From: Pseudoneurospora amorphoporcata
Lineage: Eukaryota > Ascomycota > Sordariomycetes > Sordariales > Sordariaceae
Assembly: GCA_033297205.1 (NCBI GenBank)
Contig: MU859224.1
Span: 1 to 64,000, forward strand
Length of the DNA: 64,000 nt
Reading direction: 5' to 3'
Part shown: positions 1-12,964 of the stretch, one piece after another
Layout: every line of letters starts with the position of its first letter
Position numbering within the stretch: position 1 is the stretch's first letter
Notes under the pieces: generated by a model
What the model was told of the DNA's origin: nothing
Seen by the model: the letters and a program-made list of their open reading frames with translations, nothing else
The model's database searches: none
Made by a program: the position numbers and the translations under genes

Positions 1-93
<93 letters not shown>
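1..93. repeat. (TTG)n / (CAA)n trinucleotide microsatellite
   Basis: Uninterrupted TTG units fill bases 1-93. On the minus strand they encode poly-Gln in the partial gene above. The forward-strand poly-Leu reading is an antisense shadow. Confidence 0.95.
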
Positions 94-95
<2 letters not shown>

Positions 96-636
96 CCTTT
101 TTCCCATCTTCTCCTTCTCCTTCATCTTCTTCTCCATGCCCGCCATCCTGCCCTTTCCCATCCCCATCTTCCCCATTACACAAAACCTCCTGGCCCCCTC
201 CCTCTCCACCATTTTCTCTAACCCCTTCATCATCCTCCCCCTCCTTCCTAACCTCCTCCCCATCGCTACCTCTACCCGGTCCCCTTGACTCCTCCATACT
301 ATCCTCTTCTTCTCCCTCCCCTTTCAACAACTCCATTTCCCTCCTCACACTCCTCTTTCCTGCCCAATTACCACTCAACAACCTGATCTTTTCCCTCTCC
401 ACCTTCATCTTCCCGTCAATCGCCACCAACGTCTCATTCAACTCCTCGTAACTTTCCCGCATTCGCTCCATTCTTTCGTTCACCCAGTAGAGCTCCCTTT
501 TCAGCTTCTTGAGTTTCCTTTCGAAGGAGCCCAAAATAGATTCAAAGTCGAGCCGGTGTTCGGGTTCCATGTCGCTGGACAGTTCGGATCGGAGGGTGGA
601 GAGATGGGAGGATGACTTTAGGAGGTATATGTCCAT
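1..636 (-). CDS. Hypothetical poly-Gln protein, N-terminal part (runs off left edge)
   Basis: An open frame of 212 codons runs on the minus strand from an ATG at 636 to the window edge without a stop; no in-frame ATG lies just upstream. The N-terminal ~110 residues are charged and helix-prone (Leu/Glu/Lys/Arg heptad-like pattern), suggesting a coiled coil. Then comes a Gly/Glu/Asp-rich low-complexity stretch, and finally at least 31 consecutive CAA Gln codons (bases 1-93) that continue past the edge. I do not recognise the family. The pure CAA run is also a trinucleotide microsatellite, so its length is probably polymorphic. Coding status rests on the long open frame and the well-formed N-terminus; the rest lies outside the window. 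Confidence 0.6.
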
Positions 637-1323
637 GTTTTTCAAATGGGGATTCGCGGGTTGGCGAGTAGTGATAGGAGATAGTGTGTGAGGTGAGGCT
701 GGGAAGAGAAGAAGCGAGCTGTCATGGTTGGGTTGAGAGCCTCGTTATATTGTTGTCAACGACAGACTGGATGGATGATCTAGTAGGCGATGGAATCTTG
801 GATCAACTCAAGAGAAGACAATGACTGAAGGTCTGAAGCATATAATCAAGTCAATGGCTCTGGGTGCATTGTATGTTGACATTTACCATATGCATAAGGC
901 GAACTAAACATACAAGACGGTGACAAAAAAGGTTGAGGTATAACAGGATAGAAGGGTTCAAAAGGAAGAAGAAAGCTTGCTTTTTCCCCGTCACAACAAC
1001 GCAACCAGACGGAAGAAACAAACCAGCCAGAGAAAAAGAAGTGGTTGTCCGTGTTGAACATGTAACAACAACAAGAGGAAAGAAACAACAACCCACCAAA
1101 ATCAATCCAAAAAAAAAAACTCCTAAAGACTCCGCTAATAGATGATGTGATAATCCCTTAATGAACCCCGCCAAAAATCAAGAGACGACAAACCCAACGA
1201 CGCATGCTGGCCGACCTTTTCAAGGTTTGCGGCTCTTTGTGCAAAAATCCACTTTTAGCTTTCTTCAACATATAACCCCCACATTAAGATCCTCCCAAGA
1301 TGGCATGTCAATGGGCGGCAGAT
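637..1323. other. Intergenic: promoter of the poly-Gln gene and 3' flank of isu1
   Basis: Both flanking genes are on the minus strand. Apart from an A9-10 run near 1109 I see no coding or RNA signal here. Confidence 0.6.
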
Positions 1324-2523
1324 TTAGGCGGAAGCAGAGACCTGGGCGGTCTCGAACTTGGCGCCGGTGCCAGCGAGGTTGGTGGGCGCAGCCTGGGGGT
1401 TCTTGGTGCGGTAGTCCTTGATGGCGGCCTTGATGGCATCCTCAGCAAGCATGCTGCAGTGCAACTTGACAGGGGGGAGGCACTATGGGTGAAGGGTGAC
1501 ACGGTTAGTTCAGAATGCATGGGAGCATGGTACAGAGAGCAGATCTAAACTGGACTGGAGGACTTACGAGTTCCTTGGCAATCTCCGTGTTCTTAACCTT
1601 GGAGGCTTGATCGAGGGTCATGCCGCGGACGAGCTCGGTGACATAGCTGGAAGAGGCGCTGTATGGAGTTAGTAAGCTGAACCCGGGACGATATGGTGAC
1701 ACTGAAGCCTTGGGAAGCCAATGGTCGAGTTGTCGTTGTTGTGGAATCGTGGGTAGTGGATCCGAGTATGTTGATATCGACATGAAGCGCGGGGAAATTG
1801 TTGCTGTCGGTTGGCCAAGGCGTTGAGAGAGGCAGGGAGAACATGTCGCTTATTCGTGCGGGCACCCAAGCAGCGCTGATGCTCAACTTGGTATACCCGC
1901 TCGGAGGGTTTCGACTGTCCAATGCCGCGTCTCCCTGCGTATCCGGGACCAAGATATCGTAGTCTAGAATTTTCATCGTTCAAATTGCTTCGTTGTCGCT
2001 CGGCATTTTATATGACCGTTGTCTGGTATCGATATCGTATCATCGTCGATGTCGCCCGGACATGTTTTTCATGGCTCCCATGGCTTCCGAGGCTTCTGTG
2101 TATATCAGTAGAAAAGAAATGATACTCACATGGCCGAACCGCAGCCGAAAGTCTTGAACTTGACATCGCTGATGACACCAGTATCAGGGTCGACCTTGAT
2201 GTGAAGACGCATGACATCACCGCAGGCGGGGGCACCGACGAGGCCCTCGCCGACAGACTTGTCCTTCTTGTCGAGGGTACCGACGTTGCGAGGGCGCGAG
2301 TAGTCTGATATAAGGCCATGTTAGCATCTGCCATCTCGAAGGGAAACAGGCGCGAATAAAAGCCGAGATGGGAGCACTCACGGTCAAGGACCTTCTCGTG
2401 GTAAGATCTCCTGGCAGCGACGGCGACGGCGGGCGCAATCTGGCGCGCAGCCGGGACGACGGTAGGGCGGACGGCGTTGGCGAGGACGCGGCCGGAAAGA
2501 ACACGAACGGATCTGGAAAACAT
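1324..2523 (-). CDS. isu1: Mitochondrial iron-sulfur cluster assembly scaffold (IscU/Isu1)
   Basis: Four exons on the minus strand: 2382-2523, 2130-2304, 1568-1658 and 1324-1482, giving 188 residues; all junctions are GT/AG and keep phase. The first ~40 residues are rich in Arg, Ala and Val with no acidic residue, a typical mitochondrial presequence, followed by the conserved YHEKVLDHYSRPRNVG block. The three cluster-binding cysteines are present at about 75 (GAPACGD), 102 (TFGCGSA) and 144 (LHCSML). The LPPVK motif at 137-141, which the Hsp70 partner (Ssq1/HscA) binds, is intact. Isu1 receives sulfur from Nfs1-Isd11 and builds [2Fe-2S] clusters for transfer to apoproteins in the matrix. A divergent promoter is shared with the deubiquitinase gene to the right. 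Confidence 0.96.
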
Positions 2524-3580
2524 GGTTGCGGATGTGTTGATTGTGATGTTTTGTTGATATCGGTTTGTTTTGTTTCGATTTTGTAGGATATCGATTCGGA
2601 GGTGCAAGAGGGGAAGTTCTGGTGGTGATGGCAAAGTGGAAGTGAGTGGCTGAGATAAAGAAGGTTGGCGGACTTAGTTAAAAGTTCCCGGCTGGGATTT
2701 GCGGGATTGCGGCACTTGGTCACCAAAAATTGATGATGACAAGGGGGCAACTTGCCGCACTTGGGACATGAAAAGAGGGGTTGGTCAAAGCTTTTGCTAA
2801 CAAAAGCGGGGACTCAAATCCGCTTCACGGGGCAGGTTCGTGTTAAGTCATTGACGAAACGCGCTGTCACTGACAAGGGAGCGTCATTCCGACGTCGGCC
2901 TAGTCGGTTGGACAAAGAGCGCCAAGAAAGGCTTGGGCGCCACAATGCCGCGGAGATAAGATGATCAGATTACGGAACACCGAATCCACGTCTCGCGATT
3001 TGGCCATCCTCTGAATTCGGGAAGATCACTTGGACGTCTTCCGCGCGATGACAAATGAAAATACTAAATCTCGAACTTGTTTTCTGTCTTTTTCTTTGCC
3101 TCGTGGGATAGAAACTCGGAAACCCTCAGCGGCTTAGCAAGATGTCAAAGCTCTCCGTAGTTTTTGACGGCAAACTGGAGAAGGACCCTTTCTTAACAAG
3201 CCCTATCTATCTTGTCGCTGTATAACGTGCTACAATGTTAAGAGCACCATAACAAATCGTTCACTACCGATAGCGAAAACCGCAATCCATGAAACAGCGG
3301 GGTTCCAAGTGGAAATGGAAGGCGCGTAGGGCGACAGAGCGTGGGAGGCCACTGCACGAGCCACTGAAGCGCGGTTGCCGGTTGCCTGGGGGTGGTTGCT
3401 GTGCCCGAGGTGCCGCGTAAAGTGTTACCCCACTGCATCATACCTCAGCTTGTACAGCTTCCTCCTTCACGCTTCTTCCATCATCTCTTCTATAGCTCAT
3501 CCCACAATTCGATTGCCCTCTTACACTATAAACACAAGACGCGGAGCATTTCTTCCGATACTATCGCGAAACCACCCATC
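2524..3580. promoter_or_regulatory. Divergent intergenic promoter region (isu1 / ubp14-like)
   Basis: The 1.06 kb between two divergently transcribed genes must hold both promoters and 5' UTRs. CT-rich stretches near 3460-3540 precede the right-hand start, as is common before filamentous fungal genes. No individual site is assigned. Confidence 0.5.
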
Positions 3581-6155
3581 ATGTCGTGCCCCCACGTCGG
3601 GTCCGCAAGTAGGTCTTCTCAGCTCGGCTTCCATGATGGCGGTCCCGTACGTAGCTTAGCACACTGAGCGTCTAGCTGACATCAAGTTTGACAGACCTCT
3701 CGAAGCCGTCGCCCACCGACAATGTCTACCGTGAGGATTGTACCCAATGCTTCGATTCTGTTGTCCGTGCCCTACTGGCCATGTCTCCTGTCTTCAACGT
3801 TACTGACCACATTTATTTGTATGTATAGGACGACCCGGCTGGTCTGGATGTCTGCTTAAAGTGCTTCAACGGCGGCTGCGCTGGTGATCGGAACCATGCA
3901 AAGCTTCACTCTACCTCTCGAAACCACCCCCTCGTCCTCAACATTCGCCGCACCCGCAAGACTATCGAGCGCAATGAGCCTCCTCTCAAGATGTCCAAGC
4001 TCGCCATTGCGGCCGAGACCGAAAGCGATCGCTACGATACTACCCTCACAGTCAAGTGCTTGGAGTGCAGAATTGACAGCCTGGACAAGGAAGATGCCAC
4101 CATGGCCCCCGTCATCGACGCCGTCCTCAAGGCCAACACGTTCTCGCGCAAGGAGGAGGTCAAGGCTTGGGAACAAGAGCTTACTTCTTGCCAACACATT
4201 TTGACGATGCAGCAAGGAGAGCCTCGCAATATTGAGTCTCAACATCTGGGTCATTGCTCCAAGTGCGACCTGAACGAGAACCTTTGGTTGTGCTTGGAAT
4301 GCGGAAACCTTGGCTGTGGCCGCGCCCAGTTCGGCGGTGTTAGCGGAAATTCTCACGGTTTGGCTCACGCGACTGAAACCAAGCACGGCGTCGCTGTCAA
4401 GCTCGGCTCAATTACCCCCGAGGGAACGGCTGACGTATACTGCTACAACTGCGACGAAGAGCGCATCGACGACAACTTGGGCGTTCACTTGGCCAACTGG
4501 GGCATTATCCTTGCCGACCGCGAAAAGACGGAAAAGAGCTTGACCGAGATGCAGATTGAACAGAACTTGCGATGGGAGTTTTCCATGACTACTGAGGACG
4601 GCAAGGAGTTGACGCCTGTATTTGGCCCCGGCCTGACGGGTCTCAAGAACCTCGGAAACAGTTGCTACCTTGCTAGTATCCTACAGTGTCTGTACGACTT
4701 GCCATCTTTCCAGCAACGGTATTACGGCGACAAGCTTGGGCCTCTGCCCAGCGTCTCAGATCCCGCCCAAGACCTCGAAACACAACTTCGCAAGCTCGGT
4801 GACGGTTTACTCTCCGGCCGGTACTCCAAGTCAGACTCCGATGTCTTTGCCTCGGAACACACTCCCAACGTCCCTCACCAAAAGGGTCTCCAGCCTTCCA
4901 TGTTCAAGCATCTCATGGGTCGTGGCCATGAGGAGTTCTCGACCATGCGGCAGCAAGACGCCTTTGAGCTTTTGCAGCATCTGATCAAGCTCATTACCAG
5001 ATCCAAGCATCCAGCAGAGCTCGGTGATCCCACCCAACCCATGCGCTTCGTCATGGAGCAACGTCTGCAGTGCCTCAACTGCAACAAGGTCCGCTACAGT
5101 AGCAATGAACAGGACAGCATCTTCATTGATGTGCCCATGGAGAAGCTGCCACCTGGGGAGGAGGGCCAGGAGCCCAAGTACAAGCCTGTCACTCTCAAGC
5201 AGTGCCTTGATAATCTGACTGCCTCCGAGGTTGTTGAGTTGACCTGTGCAGCCTGCGGAAGCAAGGATGGCTTCACCAAGCGCCAGGCCTTCAAGACCTT
5301 CCCGGATGTTCTCGTTGTTAATGCTCGCAAGATGGCTGTTGTCAACTGGGTCCCCGTCAAGGTTGATGTTCCCGTCATTGTTGATGATGAGCCCTTTGAT
5401 CTAGACGAATATCTTTCCAAGGGGCAGCAGCCTGACGAAGAAGCCCTTCCTGAGGATGAGTCTGCCAAGAACAAGGCTCCTGCTTTCGTCCCCAACCCAG
5501 AGGCGCTTGCCATGCTCGAGGCCATGGGATTCCCCAGGGTCCGGGGCGAGAAGGCGCTGCACGCCACGGGTAACTCTGATGCCAACGCTGCCATGGAGTG
5601 GCTCTTTGGTCACATGGACGACCCCGATATTGATGTGCCTTTGGACCTTGGTGCCAGCAGTGGTGGTGCGGCTTCGGGAGGTGCTGGCGCGGCTGATCCG
5701 GAGAAGTTGGCCATGCTTGAGTCGATGGGGCTGTCTGGACCGAGGGCTGTAAAGGCGTTGAAGGAGACGGGTGGTGATGTGGAGAGGGCCATTGAGTGGC
5801 TGTTCAGCCACCCTGATGATGATGGTGCGGATGCTGTTGAGGAGAAGGCACCGGCTGCCGATGCGGGACCGAAGAAGGAGGCGGGCAGCAGTGAGTTGCC
5901 GGCCAAGTTCCAATTGCAGTCGATTGTGTGCCACAAGGGAACGAGTATTCATGCTGGGTGAGTGCTGTACTATGCTGTCTCGGGCACAATGGCTTGCTAA
6001 CCATGACGTATAGACACTACGTTGCCTTCATCCGTAAGAAGCTCAGCGAGGACGAGACTTCCTGGGTCCTCTTCAACGATGAGAAGGTGGTCAAGGTGGT
6101 GGATGTTGAGGAGATGAAGAAGACTGCCTATGTCTACTTCTTCACGCGGGTGTAA
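3581..6155 (+). CDS. ubp14: Ubiquitin C-terminal hydrolase, Ubp14/USP5 type
   Basis: Four exons: 3581-3608, 3695-3762, 3829-5957, 6014-6155 (788 residues). The N-terminus has Cys pairs of a variant ZnF-UBP, then a second ZnF-UBP at about 175-245 (CSKCDLNENLWLCLECG). The USP catalytic domain follows, with the Cys box GNSCYL (nucleophile Cys311) and the His box HYVAFIRK (His743) encoded in the last small exon. Two UBA domains, near 585-625 and 650-690 (LAMLEAMGF, LAMLESMGL), are inserted in the catalytic domain as in Ubp14/USP5. This family recycles unanchored polyubiquitin chains to monomer, and its loss slows the proteasome. Exon 2 ends with a GTCCGT donor, the least certain junction. Length and layout match the family. 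Confidence 0.95.
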
Positions 6156-6706
6156 GCCATAACAGGGTTTGCGTCCACTCATTCGGCAATGGGACAGCGA
6201 AGGAGTTGCTCTAGGTGGTATCGGAGTTGAGCGGGAATAAGGAAATGTGTGCATGCTTACATTAACGAAGATACGAATTCAAGGCATATAATATCTACCC
6301 TGGCCCATCACTCTGCCCAAGGTACAGTAGCACGCGGTATTGTCTAGATGCAACCCCTTGCGTACGTATAAACAGCCAAGGCGAGTGATGTCGAATGGAC
6401 GGATGGCTGCCATGCGGGTGCTGTATGACAGTTGCCTAAAATGGATTGGTGAGGAACAAATGCCGGCATCGTGCAGCATCAAGACGACGTCGTTCAGCTC
6501 TCTTTCCTGATCAAAGAAGTCCAGTTGGCCTCCGCATTGGTGGTATTTGCCGATTGATGGAGGGACGGGACGGACCGAAGCACGCGTCAGAAATATTGCA
6601 CGTGCTTCAAGACCTCATTCGTTCGTTCATCACTTTTTTCGTTCTTCACCTTTTCCCATCTTTATCTCTTCTTCTCCCACCTAGGGGAGATGGACCTGGC
6701 CGCCAA

Positions 6707-6730
6707 CTTGACGGGTTTCAACCCGTCAAG
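6707..6730. repeat. Perfect inverted repeat, 11-bp arms, 2-nt spacer
   Basis: Arms CTTGACGGGTT (6707-6717) and AACCCGTCAAG (6720-6730) are exact reverse complements separated by TC. It could be a dimeric protein-binding site or chance. It lies about 550 bp past the deubiquitinase stop. Confidence 0.8.
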
Positions 6731-8234
6731 CGGATGTTTCGACGATCAACCCCTCCTAGTCGTCTCAGCCATTACGCTGAGTACTTGAAATTGACTCGGT
6801 CCGTTCAAGCAAATGGAGCGTGGTAGTTGACCACAACATCATTGTGTATCTAACCTATGAGCTCAGCCAGAAGTCCCAGCACACGAGCACATGGGCGTCT
6901 CCACTCGCCATGTCGAGTATGTAATTCTTTTTTGTGTTCAACAGGCCCGACGAGTCGAGTCTGCTCCTCGTTGTCGTCCTAACTAGGACAAAGCATTGTT
7001 ACGAAGCACGGCAGACACACAAACAAACATGGCCTTGGGCTATTATGTATGTCTCTCGATTCTGCTCATCCGGTGAGAGCCGAACAAGCGGATACGAACC
7101 AAGCCCGATAAAAAAAAAAAACAGAACAACTGAACTCAGCCCCAATCCTCAACGGCACCGAACTTTGTTGAGCTTTCCTCTACCTAGCTCTATTCTAGGC
7201 AACAACACCTTTTTTCAATCTCTTTTTCTCAACGACTATCACATGTCAAAAAGAGACAAGTCAGGGCCAAAACTCGGATTTGTTATAATGTCCGGGTTTT
7301 GTTCCTGACATTGATAAACTAGTTCCCTTAAAAAACGAGGATTATCCCCGACCGTCGTTCGCTGGTTTGCTTGGTCGCCGGTTTTACGAAGCCGTTCAAG
7401 GCCGGTTCCTACCTAGCTTTGCGAGCCTGGTCTCCACAAAGTTCCGCAAAGTTCCATAAAAAGTGGACAAAGAAGTCGGGGAATGGGGGAAGGCTAGGAA
7501 TTGGTGGAGGCCAAAGGGCTTGTCTAATTCTCCGCGACCCCGAGATTTGTGGGCAAAAAACGTCGGAAAACGGAAAAGTCGAGTCAAGCGGATAGCAGAT
7601 TCGCAAGCAGATTCGCAAGCAGACATGGATGATGATGATGGAGCTCCCCGCTGTTGTTTCGAAAAAAACTTTGGGGTCGGTTCGGTGAAGGGTTCTTCTC
7701 GGTTCTCGATATTTCAATGAGTTGCATGGAAACGCCGAATGGCTAATACGTAATGAAATTCTAGACAATTCTTTTCCTTGTTCTGTGAGGGAGGCCTAAT
7801 TCACCAGAGCAGAGTCGTACAGCGGTTACAGCGCTTAATAAAATGCCCGCGTGCAATTCAACGGGACCAAGAAGAGTTCAAGAGCCATGCGGAACAAAAA
7901 GCGTGACAAAAAAAAAGAGAAAAAAAAAAAAGAACATGCTGGTCTTGGTGGCGATGGATGCCCAAGTGGGTAAGTAGCACGTGCTCAGATTAACGATGCT
8001 TGGCTTGGAGATGGAATGTGACACCACCACACCAAATCACGGAATGGAAGTCGAAAAACTCTGCAAGTTGCAACCGACATCAGAAAAGGGGGTTCTCGGC
8101 CGAGACAGAAAACACACAAAAAAGGAACGGACGGACATGAGACCCGGACCGAGGGAGTGAAAAAGCCGTTATTGCAGTGCAGTGTCTCCCGCGAAAGAAA
8201 GAAGTGGAAGCTCCCAACGATGATGAAGCAGAGT

Positions 8235-8261
8235 AAAAAAAAAAAAAAAAAAAAAAAAAAA
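8235..8261. repeat. Poly(A) homopolymer, 27 nt
   Basis: An uninterrupted run of A in the intergenic region; there is no adjacent retrotransposon-like sequence that would make it an element tail. Confidence 0.9.
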
Positions 8262-9262
8262 TGGGAAAGAAAAGAATCCGGAACCCGCGATGAGCGCACG
8301 AATCATTTCCAAAAGCAGCTGGCTGTTCGTGTCGAGTCGTGTGCTTGTTTGGCAAATCAGCCCTGTTATCCCGCCTCTTGTTAAGCCCGATGCGGAATAG
8401 CATCATCACATGCGATGCTGGTGATGGTATCGGCCCACCGGGGGGCACCGGGGGATACGGCCGGGGCAGAATGCCTGGGGGGACAACCGGTTGTTAAATC
8501 TCTGGTCCTTCAAGCAGGAGGTTCTCACAGTCACACTGGACCCGATGTCGCCAAGACGAGATGGAGTTCAACATTGCCATTCCTCTATAGCTGGGTGTTG
8601 TAGGACTGACGTATGGGGGGGGCAAAAGAAAAGACAGTCAATTCATGGCAAAATGGGGAGCGGAAGAAATGTACAAAAAAGGTTAAAGCATATGGTAGAA
8701 AATGGATGTAATGGGGTGAGAAACGAAAAGTTACCCCACAGATTGCAAGAAGATTCCATTAGATGCCACGATTGAAGGGAAAGTGCCTGGAAGCTGAAGA
8801 ACAGAAGAAGGGCTAGACAGGGGGGCAACTGCAGGTCACACGCGAGTGGAGGGTCACTGTACGGGCCCTGTATGTAAGCGGAACCTCCCTGCAACCATGC
8901 CGCACGCGACAGCACGGACAAAATAAATGTTTGGGAAGGCCCATCACCCATCCGTCTCTCATCGATCCCGTCTCAACCCTGATCTCCTATCATCCCGGCC
9001 TCAGCAATCCGGCCTCTCTGGGAGATCCTTGACGGTGACAAAGTCGTACTGCCAATCGACAACGACGACGACAACAACAAGCTCTGGCTGCCATCCATCA
9101 TCCGGCCGGCATTGACGGGAATCCAGTGTCTGACTCAGTGTGCGACACCGGGAGGGACACCAAACATCTGCCTGCTTTGACGTCACAGGAGACATCCCAT
9201 TTCCCGTCCCGTCCCGTCCCGTCCTGTCCGCCGTTGCAGCTAAGGTAGCTCCTACACCGGAC

Positions 9263-11070
9263 ATGAGTACAACGGCCGCCAAGGCAAGCGGCAGCTATGC
9301 CGCCGGGCCTTTGCCTACCGACCTTCTGCGACCGCGCAGCCCCGACCTCGGGGGTGAGACGGCCTCAGCCAGCGATGGCGATGACCTCCTCAACGCCCTC
9401 GGCTACAAGGCCGAGCTGACGCGCACCCGCTCAACATGGCACGTGGCTTTCATGTCCTTCGTGCTGGCCTCGATCCCCTACGGCCTGGCCACCACCATCT
9501 ACTACCCGCTGCAGAACGGCGGTCCGGTCGTGGTCATCTGGGGCTGGGTCATTGTCTCGGCCATCATCCTCTGCGTTGCTTCTTCTCTCGGCGAAATCAC
9601 CTCGGTCTATCCCACCGCCGGCGGCGTCTACTACCAGACCTTCATGATTGCCCCGGCCAAATATCGGAGAGTGTCGGCGTACATTTGCGGATGGGCCTAT
9701 GTCGCCGGCAACATCACCATTACCCTGGCTGTCAACTTTGGTACTGCTCTGTTTTTCGTCGCTTGTGTCAATGTCTTCCAGAACGAGGACGGCACCGATA
9801 TCTGGCAGGCTGAGACGTATCAGATCTTTTTGGTGTTTTTGGCCATCACTTTTTTGTCCAACGCCATTTCGGCCCTGGGTAACAAGATTTTGCCTCTTTT
9901 GGATGTAAGTTTGGCCGTCCTTGTCCTCTTCATTCAAACAGTGCCTTGGTTTCTCTAACATGATTGCAGACCTTCGCCGTCGTCTGGACCTTCGTCGGCC
10001 TCATCTGCATCCTCGTCACCATCCTCGTCGTCGCCAAGGAAGGCCGTCGCTCGGGCGCCTACGCCTTCGGCCACTTCGAACCCACCTCCGGCTGGCCCAA
10101 GGGCTGGGCCTTCTGCGTCGGTCTCCTGCACGCCGGCTACGCCACCTCTTCCACCGGCATGATCATCTCCATGTGCGAGGAAGTCCAGCGCCCCGCCACC
10201 CAGGTGCCCAAGGCCATGGTCATGACCATCGTCATCAACGCCATCGGCGGCCTGGTCTTCATGATCCCGCTCATGTTTGTCCTTCCCGACATCGCCATGC
10301 TCGTGGCGATCCCATCCGGCCAGCCCGTCCCCACCATTTTGAAATCAGCAGTCGGTTCCTCCGTCGGAGCCATCTGCTTGCTTATTCCCCTCATGGTCCT
10401 CGGTATCCTCTGCGGCACGGCCTGCACCACCGCCGCCTCGCGCTGCACTTGGGCGTTCGCTCGCGACGGTGCCATTCCCGGCGCCAAGTGGTGGAAGCAG
10501 GTGCACACGGGCCTGGACTTGCCGCTCAACGCCATGATGTTGTCCATGGTCATCCAGATCCTGTTGGGTGTCATTTACTTTGGTTCGTCGGCGGCTTTCA
10601 ACGCCTTCAGCGGTGTGGGCGTCATTTGCTTGACGATTTCGTACGCGGTGCCTATTGCCGTGTCGATGATTGAGAAGCGGAAGCATGTCATTGATGCCAA
10701 GTTCCCGTTGGGCAAGTTGGGGTGGTTTTGCAATGCTGTTGCTTTGGGTAGGTTTCCCTCCCCCCTATTGTCTCTCTCATTTTCGGTCTGTTTACTAATA
10801 ATGTGACAAAAAACAGCCTGGTCCTTCTTCGCAGTCCCCCTCTTCTGCATGCCCGCCTACCTCCCCGTCACCGCCGGAACCGTCAACTACGCCCCCGTCG
10901 TCTTCGTCGGTTTCACCTCCATCTCGCTGGCCTGGTACATCACCTGGGGCCACAAGAACTATGCCGGTCCGCCTACGGAGCAGATTGGCGAGGATGTTGC
11001 TCCTATTACTACTGCTGCCGGTGATGTGAAGAAGCCAGTGCCGGTGGAGGCTATGGGGAAAACGGACTAA
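9263..11070 (+). CDS. Amino acid / GABA / choline permease, APC superfamily
   Basis: Three exons: 9263-9904, 9970-10747, 10817-11070, coding for 557 residues. After a ~55-residue hydrophilic N-terminus there are about 12 hydrophobic segments typical of the fungal amino acid/choline transporter family (relatives of yeast Hnm1 and Uga4). Conserved stretches include SLGEITSVYPTAGGVYYQT after the second segment and an FARDGAIPG loop. It would import choline, GABA or an amino acid across the plasma membrane; the substrate cannot be read from sequence. The ATG at 9263 was chosen because it gives a normal-length soluble tail; an upstream in-frame ATG at 9140 would add 41 unconserved-looking residues including repeats. 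A long 5' region suggests regulated expression. Confidence 0.92.
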
Positions 11071-12900
11071 GGAGGCGTAAGAGGCTACCGTTCCCCTATC
11101 AACTAGGGTGAAAGAGAAAAGAACGGAGCCAAGTATGATGTGTTTCATGTTTGAATAGAATATGATCATTTTGGATATTTGGATATACAAAAAGGGAAGA
11201 TGGTAATGTTAATGATTTTGGATATACCTGTTGAGTATGCTTTGAGTGTTCTTGAGGTGTACGGTGCACGGTAAGGGTAGAGTGGTGAGTGATGAGGAGG
11301 TGTTCGATGGAGGAAAAGCATTTGTCAGAGAAGGTTGGTGTCAAGACACGCTGCATGTCTTGATGCGCTCGGCATTTATGTCTAGATACCTACCTACGCA
11401 CCCAACAGTCAGAAGGCATACATGGATGCCTAAGGTAGACGGATGTGCGAGAGGATGAGGTAAATACCGGGGATAGGGGTAGACGTTGGCACGAGACTTA
11501 GTAGGTAGGGTAGGGTAGGGAAAGTAAGGTAGATAGATACCCCATCGATATAGAAATGGCAATGTGAATGAGCATATAATGATTATAATCAAAGCTGGTT
11601 CTGGTTCTCGATACGTTCGTTGTTCGGGCCGTGTCGTGATCATGATTAGGTACCTATGATGAAGTATTTGGCACCGACCCGGTCAGGTCCGGTCAAGCTG
11701 CTTGCTTTAATGTTAATACTGCTGCCATTGTTGTCCAGGTACTGGCAAAGCTGCTGCTGCCTGCCCAGTTAACTTGAGTTCATGGATAGCAAGATTGGCT
11801 TCTACGCCAAGTCTAACGTGTCGATGCTCGCTTGTGTGGCTATATTCACTCACAAACGATTGTGAAGGAAGTCCAACGCTATTTGTTGACTGTTTGTTGG
11901 TTTGGTTATGAGGCTGATTAATGTTTGTTATGGAGACCAAACGATCATTCTCAGAGACTGCCGCTAAACAAAGTATAAAGTAGTTCGGCGTATTGACAGC
12001 ACCTCACCTTCGAAATACTGCCGAGTTTTCTTCACAATCAAAGCTGGCTGAGACTCGATTCATCTGAGAGCGGCGTTCAACTTCGACACTAGACCCCAAA
12101 CTTAGGTACGTCCTTGAGTATGTAGTACCTCAGGATCCTAAAATCTCGGGTACATCGAGTGCAGCCTTAGATCATTTATTGAACCTTTACATTTGCAGGC
12201 AGTTCATTCGTCCATCGATCAATCCTACCGTTGTCCAAGGCCATTTTGTAGAAATAGTACCTAGCCTGGACATCTACGTTGCCGACAATCCAACTTTGCT
12301 CTGTTTTCAACCCTACCTCTAGGTATCCAAACCCAGAATAACAATAACCAACAACATCAAACATTCCTCCTCCCAGAGCCACCTCCCCCCGTTGTCAAAG
12401 GTCTCATTACCCATATCCCACGGAGTCCTCCTTCGTCGGATGACCGGGGTAATAACTCCATGAGTTGCTTTACACACAGACAGACTCGGGAAAATTAAAC
12501 CCTGACTGACTGACTGACAGACTTTTCACCAACTCAAATATTTCCTGATCAATGGATCAAGAGAAACCCCCCTATCTTGGCGCACAATATTTGTTTCCTT
12601 TATCCGTTACGAGTTCGTCCCCAATAAGTGGTGCGCTATATCCCTATTCGGCCTCCCCTCAGGGCCGTCACTAACAAAATTAACTCCAAACCTCGTCATA
12701 ACCTTACTCAAGTGTGTATTTTATAACCGAAACGGTCTTCCAATGTTGCTTAGTGTTGCTGCACTAACGGGATCGCTGTATGTAAAATTCCGCTGCTCCT
12801 GTGATAGCAGTATATCTAACTGCAATTCATTAGTTAAATCGCGGTCCCTAACCCACAAGTTTCACTCTGCATCATCAGTACCGGATCGCTTGTCGAGAAG

Positions 12901-12933
12901 AACGAAAGAAAGAACGAAAGAACGAAAGAACGA

Positions 12934-12964
<31 letters not shown>
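12901..12964. repeat. (GAAA)n / GAAC-interrupted microsatellite
   Basis: Tandem GAAA units, with some GAAC variants at the left end, fill about 64 bases. Confidence 0.9.

Larger units (their letters stand above)
6156..9262. other. Long intergenic region (3.1 kb)
   Basis: I see no convincing gene on either strand; open frames are short and cross low-complexity sequence. It holds a 27-base A run (8235-8261), other A-rich tracts near 7110 and 7908-7932, a perfect 11-bp inverted repeat at 6707-6730, and short CCCGT repeats at about 9203-9227 just before the permease start. Confidence 0.6.

Noticed and set aside
1..288. Plus-strand poly-Leu reading frame
   Set aside because: It starts in the TTG microsatellite with no ATG and is antisense to the better-supported poly-Gln frame.
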